From contig JAQZAZ010000005.1 in the NCBI GenBank assembly GCA_029239355.1, positions 62,001 through 126,000 of the forward strand: 64,000 nt of DNA. The letters are read 5' to 3'. The translations under genes were made by a program, and so were the position numbers. Under the pieces are notes generated by a model. That model ran no database searches. It saw only the letters and a list, made by a program, of their open reading frames with translations, and was not told where the DNA came from. Source of the stretch: Sphingobacterium sp. Lineage in GTDB: Bacteria; Bacteroidota; Bacteroidia; Sphingobacteriales; Sphingobacteriaceae. Positions 1 through 8,238 of this stretch are shown here, one piece after another. Numbering within the stretch: position 1 is the first letter of the stretch; every line of letters begins with the position of its first letter.

Positions 1-30
1 GTGATTGCTAACCTAATAAATGAATGACAA

Positions 31-3000
31 ATGTTTAACCATTATATAAAATTAAGTGTTGTCGGTGTATTGTTGGTGATTGCCGACAAGCAGACCGCAC
101 AGGCCAGCTGGTATACACGACTGCTCGAGGCAGGCCCGGCGTATGGACAGAAGGTGATGGGGAAATTTCCAAAAATTGTGGATGAATATGGCAAGCCAAT
201 TCGAGGAGCTAAGGTCTATGATGCCGGGCAGCAGCTTATCGGCGAGACCGATGAAAATGGAGATTTTTCCCTGACTGGCCATGGTACACATGAAATCCTA
301 TGGGTGGAATATCCGGGATATTACAGAAAGAGGATAAAGGGAGATACCGAAAAATCGGTGTCTATGGTGCCGACCGTACTCCAAAGTGCGGACTCCTTGC
401 GTATAGGCTATGATAAAAAGAAAAGTTCGGAGCTACTGGGAGCAGTTTCAGTGGTCTACAACAGCCAGATCAAAGATACACCGACACCTTTGTATTTGAA
501 TGCGCTCACGGGGCGTGTGCCGGGACTGTTTACGCAGGAAGTCAGCGGATTTAGGTCGCCAAGCATGGTAGCAATCACGTCAAATGATCTGGCGGGTTCC
601 CTTCCCTCGGATGCCGTGAAATACCGTTCCAGTATCGGTGATAATACTGAAATTGGCTTCAACTTAAGGGGACAAAGTCCGGTGACCTTAATCGACGGTG
701 TACAGCGGGATATCTATTCCATAGATCCTGAAAATATCGAATCGGTGACTGTCGTCAAAGATGCACTGTCCAGCATTTTATTGGGGCAACGTAGCTCCCG
801 AGGAATATTGCAGGTAACGACTAAAAAGGGACAGGTGGGGCCACCAAGGATCAGCTTTACAGCACAAACGGGAATCCAGCAATCGCTTAAAATGCCGCAG
901 CCACTCAATGCCTACCAGTATGCCTATCTCTATAACGAGGCACTGCTCAATGCGGGGCGTCAACCCGTATATAGCTCGGATGATTTTAAGGCCTTTAGGG
1001 ATGGAACCAATCCATTGTTCTTTCCTGATGTCAACTGGTATGATGCTGTCGTAAGGGACAATAACCCGATCACCAAATATAACCTTGGCGTGAAGGGTGG
1101 AATCAAAAATGCACGTTATGCGCTATCGCTAAGCTACCTGAACCAGTATGGTTTATTTAAATCAGATGATAAATTTGACTATGAGACCAACCTACAGAAT
1201 AAACGCTATCTCATCAATAGTGCTATCGATGTGGATGTAACCGATGACTTAACGATTGGACTGCAGTTTTTTGGAAAAATACAGGATGGCAGACAGCCGG
1301 GTGCAAAAACGGGGACGATCTTATCGGGATTATATAATACGCCCAACAACGCGTATCCAATTTTTAATCCGGACCAATCTTATGGTGGCTCTTCGGTATA
1401 CCGGAGCAACTTGTACCAACTTACGACGGGGTCAGGTTATCTTTTGGATAATACAAGGGACCTGTTGGCTAATCTGGATTTTAATTATAAGCTGGACAAA
1501 TTTGTTCCCGGATTGTACGCAAAAGGTAAATTAAATGTTTCGTCGACTTCCTCGAGCCTCATTGACCGGAATCGCCAACAACCCGTATATGACCTGAGTT
1601 ATAACGAGCAAAAAGAGCTGGTATATGTACGTTATGGAACCATAGCGGATCAACCGAATTCCTTTGCCACTACTTCTACAGCAAACTTTTTCTATTTCCA
1701 GGGAGCACTGGGGTATGATAGACAGCTGAATGCGGGACATCGTATAGGGGCCAAATTGTTTATGGACAGGCAAACGGCCAATTACCAGTTTGACCTTCCC
1801 GCAATCTACACCAATTTTGCGGCGACGGCAAACTATGCCTATCAGGACAAATATTTTGCCGAAGCGGCCGTAAATTATTCAGGCTTTAATCGCTTTATGC
1901 CGGGGAATCAATATGGACTGTTTTATGCGTTTGGATTGGGTTGGGATATGTTGCAGGAAGGTTTTCTGAAGGGAAAAACGGATTGGCTTTCTCAGCTGAA
2001 ATGGCGGGCTACATTTGGTCGGACGGGAAATACCAACGAAGCCGCTCTAGGCTATTACAGCTGGCGTGCTTCTTATGGTCAGGATGGTGCGAACGGCTAT
2101 GATTTCGGTTCGGAATATGCTTACACCAATAGCTTAATCGAAAAGGGGCTCGCTAATATTGAGGGAACCTGGGAAAAGGGAAATAAGTTTAATATCGGTT
2201 TGGATGCCACATTCTGGCATTCGAAATTGAAATTGACGGCCGATTATTTTAGAGATACCTATTTCGATCTGTTGCAACAGCGTGGATCGACCATTGACCT
2301 GATCGGTATTGGATATCCTAATGAAAATATCGGTAAAAACCGCTATGAAGGGCAGGAACTCAGTTTAACCTATCAAAATAATTGGGGTACGTTTAACTAT
2401 TTCATTACCGCTAATGCCTCAAGGATGAAGACCCAAGTATTGTACATGAACGAGGTTTTTCAGAAATACGATTGGAACCGGCGCACAGGAATGCCGGTCG
2501 GCCAGACATTTGGTTACAAAGCTGATGGCCTGATCCAGACGCAGGATGAAGCTGATAATGCACCATTACTATCGGGAAATAAGGTGTATCCCGGTGATGT
2601 CAAACTGGTGGATTTGAACGGAGACGGTGTCATCAACCAGCACGACCAAACGGCCATTGGCAATACAAAGCCCATAACATATTTTGGCACTACGGTAGGA
2701 TTCAATGTCGCGGGATTTGATTTTAGTGTGTTGCTGCAGGGGGTATTGAACCGTAGTTACCAACAGACGGATTATTCCTTTGGAAATAGCGGTGATGGAC
2801 AGGGATTTGATTATATGCTGGGGCGTTGGACGCCCGAAACCGGTACTGCTGCAACGTATCCAAGGTTGACGCTGGGCCCCGATCCGACCAATACTCAAAA
2901 TATTTCAAGCTATTGGACCCGCTCGGGGGAATATCTTCGGGTAAGAAATCTTGATGTGGGCTATACATTGCCCTTCAATTGGACAAAGCGGGCGAAGCTA

Positions 3001-3138
3001 TCCTCGGTACGCATCTTTGCCAACGCACAAAACCTGTTTACATTTACCCCCTACGGTCGCCTGGATCCTGAAATCTCATCAGGTACAGCTTATCCAGCAC
3101 AGCGGATTGTAAGTTTTGGGGTAAACGTAAAATTATAA
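31..3138 (+). CDS. SusC/RagA-family TonB-dependent outer membrane receptor (divergent plug)
   Basis: Predicted outer-membrane beta-barrel that imports oligosaccharides with a SusD partner, powered by TonB. Residues 1-26 look like a signal peptide ending in AQA. A carboxypeptidase-regulatory-like domain follows (about 48-112), then a plug with the motifs LIDGVQRDIYSIDPENIESVTVVKDA, and a long barrel ending in FGVNVKL. Length 1035 aa is normal for SusC. It is odd in two ways: the usual DEVVVVGYG-type segment before the plug is replaced by SLRIGYDKKK (about 122-131), and the usual SSAAIYGSRG loop reads SSILLGQRSSRG. A SusD gene follows after a short gap, and a second SusC after that. The substrate is not readable from the sequence; the neighbouring rhamnosidase makes a rhamnose-containing glycan a reasonable guess. 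Confidence 0.93.
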   Translation: MFNHYIKLSVVGVLLVIADKQTAQASWYTRLLEAGPAYGQKVMGKFPKIVDEYGKPIRGAKVYDAGQQLIGETDENGDFSLTGHGTHEILWVEYPGYYRKRIKGDTEKSVSMVPTVLQSADSLRIGYDKKKSSELLGAVSVVYNSQIKDTPTPLYLNALTGRVPGLFTQEVSGFRSPSMVAITSNDLAGSLPSDAVKYRSSIGDNTEIGFNLRGQSPVTLIDGVQRDIYSIDPENIESVTVVKDALSSILLGQRSSRGILQVTTKKGQVGPPRISFTAQTGIQQSLKMPQPLNAYQYAYLYNEALLNAGRQPVYSSDDFKAFRDGTNPLFFPDVNWYDAVVRDNNPITKYNLGVKGGIKNARYALSLSYLNQYGLFKSDDKFDYETNLQNKRYLINSAIDVDVTDDLTIGLQFFGKIQDGRQPGAKTGTILSGLYNTPNNAYPIFNPDQSYGGSSVYRSNLYQLTTGSGYLLDNTRDLLANLDFNYKLDKFVPGLYAKGKLNVSSTSSSLIDRNRQQPVYDLSYNEQKELVYVRYGTIADQPNSFATTSTANFFYFQGALGYDRQLNAGHRIGAKLFMDRQTANYQFDLPAIYTNFAATANYAYQDKYFAEAAVNYSGFNRFMPGNQYGLFYAFGLGWDMLQEGFLKGKTDWLSQLKWRATFGRTGNTNEAALGYYSWRASYGQDGANGYDFGSEYAYTNSLIEKGLANIEGTWEKGNKFNIGLDATFWHSKLKLTADYFRDTYFDLLQQRGSTIDLIGIGYPNENIGKNRYEGQELSLTYQNNWGTFNYFITANASRMKTQVLYMNEVFQKYDWNRRTGMPVGQTFGYKADGLIQTQDEADNAPLLSGNKVYPGDVKLVDLNGDGVINQHDQTAIGNTKPITYFGTTVGFNVAGFDFSVLLQGVLNRSYQQTDYSFGNSGDGQGFDYMLGRWTPETGTAATYPRLTLGPDPTNTQNISSYWTRSGEYLRVRNLDVGYTLPFNWTKRAKLSSVRIFANAQNLFTFTPYGRLDPEISSGTAYPAQRIVSFGVNVKL

Positions 3139-3286
3139 ACCTTAGAAATCGACAATTATGAAATACTCATGTTCAAAATACATAAACACTGATGATCACG
3201 AAGTATCATGTACATCGTCTGAAATTAAACTTGTGTCCAAAACGAGTCGGGGCTTTCAGATGGCTTTTAAATCACAAATCATTCGT

Positions 3287-4969
3287 ATGAAATATGATCA
3301 GCTAAAATGGATGTTTCTAATCGGTGTTTCGATCGGGATCTTCTCCTGTAAAAGCGACCTCGAGGAAGAACCTATCGAGTTGCAGACGCTGGATCAGGTA
3401 TTTGACAGACGGGATTCGGCCGGCGTAAATGCAAACCGTTTTCTGACCGATTGCTACCGTTATCTACCTAGTCTGGGAAATCGGGTCGGCGGAGATTTTC
3501 TGGACGCAGCTACGGATGATGCTGTTTCCTCTAATCCGACCAACACATCGGTACAACAGTTGGCAACAGGTTCATATACTTCGGATAACTATCAGGACAA
3601 CCTTTGGGCATCTTGGTATCAGGGGATTCGGAAGACCAGCATTTTTATCCAGAATATTGATCGGGTACCGGTAAAGGGGCGACTCGAGAATGGTACGCCT
3701 ATGCCGCGTGTCTGGAAAGCAGAAGCAAAATTTATGCGTGCCTTATTTTATTTTGAATTGGTCAAGCGGTATGGTGGAGTTCCACTGATGGGTGATAAGG
3801 TATATCAGCTGAACGATGATATTGAGTTGCCGCGCGCAAGTTTCGAAGAATGCGTCAAGTATATTGTGGGGGAATGTGATGCTATAAAGGATAGCTTACG
3901 TAACGATCCATTTAATCTGGCTTTTTATGGAAGACCGACCAAAGCGGCGGCCATGGCACTAAAATCCCGTGTGCTCCTGTATGCTGCCAGCCCATTGTTC
4001 AACGGTGGAAATATCGATGGAAAGCAGGTTCTTACGGGGTATACGGCATTTTCTGCTGCGCGATGGCAGTTGGCCGAAAATGCGGCCAAAGACCTGATGG
4101 ACCTCAATCTCTTTAAACTTGAACCCCAGTTTAAAGATGTCTTTATCACGCGCAACAATGAACGGATCTTTGCGAAGCAAGGTGGAAATAATACCTCTTT
4201 TGAAAATAATAATGGGCCTGTGGGTTATGCCAATGGTGTGAACAATGGGCGTACTAGTCCGACACAGGAACTTGTAGACGCCTTTGGGATGAGTAACGGT
4301 TTGGAAATTACAGCCGAAAATTCCGGTTATGATCCAAACAATCCCTACACAGGTCGGGACAGTCGTTTTTATGCTACTGTATTTTATAATGGCTCACCTT
4401 GGTTAAATCGGGCTGTACAGACCTTTGAGGGTGGATCCGATAAACCGGGTGGATCTAAACAGCAGACAAAAACAGGATATTACCTCCGTAAGTTTATGGG
4501 GAATTTTGAAACCCTGGCAAACTATAGTAATGTAAACCACGACTTTATTCTATTCCGTTATGCTGAGATATTGTTGAATTATGCTGAGGCAAGAAATGAA
4601 CGTCTGGACAGACCTGATGCCACTGTCTATCGTGCTGTTGAGCAAATACGACAACGGGCAGGACTGAGTCCCTATCAGCTTCCCGAGGCATTGACCAAAG
4701 CGGAAATGCGGAATTTGATCTACCTCGAACGGAGAAAAGAATTGGCCTTTGAAGAACATCGCTTTTATGATGTGCGACGATGGAAAATAGCGGAACGGGA
4801 ATTTAATAAAGAGTTACATGCAACCCTTATTTATCAAACTGGAACTGGGGCGATCAGACAGTTACTTCCGGTACTGAAGATGACATTTGATAAAAAAATG
4901 TATTTGGCCCCCATTCCGTTTTCGGAGGTTATCAAAAACCCAAAAATGGTACAGAACCCTGGGTGGTAA
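3287..4969 (+). CDS. SusD/RagB-family surface glycan-binding lipoprotein
   Basis: Outer-membrane lipoprotein that binds glycan at the mouth of its SusC partner. I place the start at the ATG at 3287 because it gives a clean lipoprotein signal peptide of 20 residues ending in IFS before Cys21. The open frame extends upstream to an ATG at 3158, but those 43 residues are polar and would bury the signal; an ATG at 3260 is also possible. SusD traits are visible: an early FLTDCYRYLPSL helix, AEAKFMRALFYFELVKRYGGVPL, the FRYAEILLNYAEARNE helix, the RRKELAFEEHRFYDVRRWK block, and the terminal QNPGW. It sits between two SusC genes and most likely pairs with the upstream one. Confidence 0.92.
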   Translation: MKYDQLKWMFLIGVSIGIFSCKSDLEEEPIELQTLDQVFDRRDSAGVNANRFLTDCYRYLPSLGNRVGGDFLDAATDDAVSSNPTNTSVQQLATGSYTSDNYQDNLWASWYQGIRKTSIFIQNIDRVPVKGRLENGTPMPRVWKAEAKFMRALFYFELVKRYGGVPLMGDKVYQLNDDIELPRASFEECVKYIVGECDAIKDSLRNDPFNLAFYGRPTKAAAMALKSRVLLYAASPLFNGGNIDGKQVLTGYTAFSAARWQLAENAAKDLMDLNLFKLEPQFKDVFITRNNERIFAKQGGNNTSFENNNGPVGYANGVNNGRTSPTQELVDAFGMSNGLEITAENSGYDPNNPYTGRDSRFYATVFYNGSPWLNRAVQTFEGGSDKPGGSKQQTKTGYYLRKFMGNFETLANYSNVNHDFILFRYAEILLNYAEARNERLDRPDATVYRAVEQIRQRAGLSPYQLPEALTKAEMRNLIYLERRKELAFEEHRFYDVRRWKIAEREFNKELHATLIYQTGTGAIRQLLPVLKMTFDKKMYLAPIPFSEVIKNPKMVQNPGW

Positions 4970-5039
4970 TGGCTTATTTAACGCATATCGCGGAAGGCGG
5001 GTGAATGCCTTTAATCATGAATAAATAAAATATAAACGG

Positions 5040-8000
5040 ATGAAAAAGAGCATATATCTGTTAACAATGATGGTTCTAATACCATTTATCCTATTGGCGC
5101 AATCCATGGTGAATGGTATTGTCAAAAATAGTTCGGGTCCCTTGGTGGGGGTATCGGTGCAGGAAAAGGGCGGGAGCGCCACGCAAACAGATCAAAATGG
5201 ACGATTTAAATTGACCTTACGTGGCACTAAGGTCTTAGTATTTACAAGTGTTGGATACAATACGCAGCAACGCGCAGTGAAGCTAGGAGATAATATCGAA
5301 GTGATTATGCAATCGAGCAGTCAGGATATCGATGAGGTGGTAGTCGTGGGATTTGGTACGACCAAAAAACTCACGAGCACGGGAGCTGTAAGTTCAATAA
5401 AGGGAGCGGATATACGCCAGGTTCCAACATCGAGCGTACAGAATGCATTGGCCGGAAGACTGCCGGGATTCGTTTCAGTACAACGCTCCGGACAACCGGG
5501 TAAGGATGCTTCGGATTTTTATATCCGTGGTGTCAGTTCGCTGAATCCGGAAGGAAACCAGCCCTTGATTATTGTCGATGATATCGAATATACGTATGAA
5601 CAACTGTCGCAGATCAACGTTAATGAGATCGAAAGTATTTCGATCTTAAAGGATGCATCCACAACAGCAGTTTTTGGGATCAAGGGGGCTAATGGCGTTT
5701 TGGTTGTCAAAACGCGCCGCGGTGAATCGGGGCGGCCAAAGATCAATGCGCGGGTCGAATCAGGTATGCAGAGCCCGGTCACAAAATTGAAGTTTTTGAA
5801 TGCCTATGAAAGTGCGCTCTTATGGAATGAAGCGATAACAAATACTATGGGAGACAATTCCAATCAGCCCTTTAGTGAAGCAGACTTGGCACATTTCCGC
5901 TCGGGCGACGATCCCTATGGGCATCCAGATATCAATTGGTATGATCGGATCTTTAAACCATCGAGCCAACAGTACAATACAAATATTGATATCACGGGCG
6001 GTGGCGAAAGTATTAAATATTTTGTGTCGGGAGGGGCTTTCTCCCAAAATGGGAACCTCTACAATTTTACGAATGAGGGCGACAAGGTTAACAATAACTA
6101 TTATTACCGCCGTTTTAACTTGCGGTCGAATCTGGATGTACAGGCAACAAAGACGCTCAAGTTGCGGTTGGATTTCCGGGCGAACTTCAATCGTATCAAT
6201 TCGCCAAGAGCAGGGAATATCGTTGGTGAAGTCTTCAATTTCAATAAGATAAGACCTTGGTCGGCACCTTTTGTCAATCCAGATGGCTCATTTACCTATG
6301 CAAGCGACACGCAAGAGTTGCTGCCAACTATTAATGCACGGCTGGCAGCATCTGGCTATAGCTTGGATCGACGCAATGATATCAATATTTTATTTGGCGG
6401 GACTCAGGAACTCAATACTTGGTTAAAGGGACTTTCTTTTTCGACCCGTGTAGCCTATGCAAGTGTCGAATCGAATGGTCGTGAACAGGCCCGCGACGAA
6501 ATTCCTGTCTATCGTTATGACCCAAGTTCCAACGGTTACCAGCTGAAGGGTGGAGCACCCTACGTGCTGGGTAATTATACATTAAGGGCCTATCAGGGAG
6601 ATTACAACAGTCGGGTGAATGTTCAGGCAAACTTCAACTATGCTAGATCTTTTGGGGATCATGCGGTAACGGCACTCTTGCTGTATAACCGGGAATCCTA
6701 TAAAACAAAGGGCGATAAGAAAACCAATTGGATTCCACAGAATTTTGAAGGGTATACCCTTCGGGCAGGATACAATTATAGAGAGAAGTTTTTGTTGGAT
6801 GCGACCGCGGCATACAATGGGTCGGATCGCTTCCAGGCTGCACAGCGTTATGGTCTTTTCCCCGCTGTCTCTGCCGGCTACAATCTAGCAAAGGAATCAT
6901 TTTTCAAAGATGCATTTAACTTTGTAGAGCTTTTTAAAATACGGGCTTCTTACGGAATCGTGGGTTCCGACAAAGTTACAGGTGACCGTTACCTGTATCA
7001 GCAGGTATATAATGAGGGCGGAAATTATTCGTTTGGTGAAACGCATCAGCCTTCACTGATTATCACAGAAGGAAATCTGGGGAATAACAATGTCACTTGG
7101 GAAAAGCAGAAGTCATTTGATGTAGGGCTCGATGTCAATCTGTGGAAAAACAAGTTTTCCATGACATTTGATTATTTTAATAACCTGCGGTATGATCAAC
7201 TCGTTACTTCACAGTCGCTTTTCCAGCATATCGGTGTTGGTGTCTCTCCATCAAATATTGCTAAAGTGCGCAATAGGGGAGTGGAATTGGAGCTGAATGT
7301 AAACAACAATATCGGCGCATTTAACTATAATATCAAAGGGGTATTGACGTACTTCAAAAATAAGATTTTGTTTCAGGATGAACCAGCTCCAGCTTATCCT
7401 TGGTTGCGGTTGACAGGGCAGCAGATCAATCAACCATTGGGCTATCTGTACGATGGTTTTTATACCGAAGAAAATATCGCTACAAGCCCAAAACCATCAG
7501 GAGGATATGAGGTACAACCTGGTGATCTGCGGTACAAGGACCTGAATAACGATGCTGTAATTGACGACTTTGATCGGACGGTGATCGGTAAGCCCAATAT
7601 TCCGAATACTAGCTTTGGACTTACCTTGGGCGGAAGTTATAAAGGCTTTAGTTTCAATGTGCTGCTGCAGGGGACAACAGGGTACAGTTTTAGCGTTCAA
7701 GGGAGTGGTATTGAACCTTTCCAAAGCCAGTTTCAACCGATTCACCAATCGCGCTGGACTACAGAAACAGCTTCCACAGCCAAATTTCCACGCTTAACGA
7801 CCAATCCGACAACGATTAATAGTCCGTCAACGTATATGTCTGATTTCTGGCTTATTGATGCGACCTATTTACGTCTGAAGACGGTTGAACTGGGGTACCA
7901 GTTGCCCAACAAATGGTTGCCATTTAAGATTAACAATGCACGCTTATATCTGAGCGGTTATAATCTGCTGACTTGGACGAATTATTCCTTATATCAGCAG

Positions 8001-8084
8001 GATCCTGAAGTGACGTCCAATAGTGCGGGAGATGCTTATCAGAATCAACGGGTCGTCAATCTGGGTTTACAGATCGGCCTTTAA
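5040..8084 (+). CDS. SusC/RagA-family TonB-dependent outer membrane receptor (no SusD downstream)
   Basis: Second SusC-type receptor of the operon, 1014 aa. It has a signal peptide (1-20, ending LLA before QS), a carboxypeptidase-regulatory-like domain (about 23-90), the canonical DEVVVVGFG segment (about 98-106), a plug with IIVDDIEYTYEQLSQINVNEIESISILKDAS, and a complete barrel ending in VVNLGLQIGL. It starts 70 bp after the SusD stop with no terminator between, so the three genes look co-transcribed. A strong terminator follows directly and there is no SusD after it. It may share the single SusD, work with a distant one, or be a relic of a lost pair. Confidence 0.94.
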   Translation: MKKSIYLLTMMVLIPFILLAQSMVNGIVKNSSGPLVGVSVQEKGGSATQTDQNGRFKLTLRGTKVLVFTSVGYNTQQRAVKLGDNIEVIMQSSSQDIDEVVVVGFGTTKKLTSTGAVSSIKGADIRQVPTSSVQNALAGRLPGFVSVQRSGQPGKDASDFYIRGVSSLNPEGNQPLIIVDDIEYTYEQLSQINVNEIESISILKDASTTAVFGIKGANGVLVVKTRRGESGRPKINARVESGMQSPVTKLKFLNAYESALLWNEAITNTMGDNSNQPFSEADLAHFRSGDDPYGHPDINWYDRIFKPSSQQYNTNIDITGGGESIKYFVSGGAFSQNGNLYNFTNEGDKVNNNYYYRRFNLRSNLDVQATKTLKLRLDFRANFNRINSPRAGNIVGEVFNFNKIRPWSAPFVNPDGSFTYASDTQELLPTINARLAASGYSLDRRNDINILFGGTQELNTWLKGLSFSTRVAYASVESNGREQARDEIPVYRYDPSSNGYQLKGGAPYVLGNYTLRAYQGDYNSRVNVQANFNYARSFGDHAVTALLLYNRESYKTKGDKKTNWIPQNFEGYTLRAGYNYREKFLLDATAAYNGSDRFQAAQRYGLFPAVSAGYNLAKESFFKDAFNFVELFKIRASYGIVGSDKVTGDRYLYQQVYNEGGNYSFGETHQPSLIITEGNLGNNNVTWEKQKSFDVGLDVNLWKNKFSMTFDYFNNLRYDQLVTSQSLFQHIGVGVSPSNIAKVRNRGVELELNVNNNIGAFNYNIKGVLTYFKNKILFQDEPAPAYPWLRLTGQQINQPLGYLYDGFYTEENIATSPKPSGGYEVQPGDLRYKDLNNDAVIDDFDRTVIGKPNIPNTSFGLTLGGSYKGFSFNVLLQGTTGYSFSVQGSGIEPFQSQFQPIHQSRWTTETASTAKFPRLTTNPTTINSPSTYMSDFWLIDATYLRLKTVELGYQLPNKWLPFKINNARLYLSGYNLLTWTNYSLYQQDPEVTSNSAGDAYQNQRVVNLGLQIGL

Positions 8085-8155
8085 CAGCAAGTGATCAGGT
8101 TTAAAGATTTAAAAAATACATTTTAAAAGGTTTATTGGCGCTGGACTTTAAAATT

Positions 8156-8199
8156 AATAATAAACGGGGTCAAAATTTTTTGGCCCCGTTTATTATTTT
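8156..8199. terminator. Bidirectional intrinsic terminator, 14-bp perfect stem
   Basis: Arms AATAATAAACGGGG (8156-8169) and CCCCGTTTATTATT (8184-8197) pair perfectly around a 14-nt loop, with A-rich and T-rich flanks so it can act on both strands. It lies between the stop of the second SusC (+) and the stop of the rhamnosidase (-), the expected place for a shared terminator. Confidence 0.9.
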
Positions 8200-8238
8200 G
8201 ATGGCGATTTGGTCGATCCTTATCGCTGTTTATTATTT

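Noticed and set aside
1..27. Possible C-terminus of an upstream gene (VIANLINE then stop in frame 1)
   Set aside because: Only eight codons are visible; no evidence that this frame is coding.
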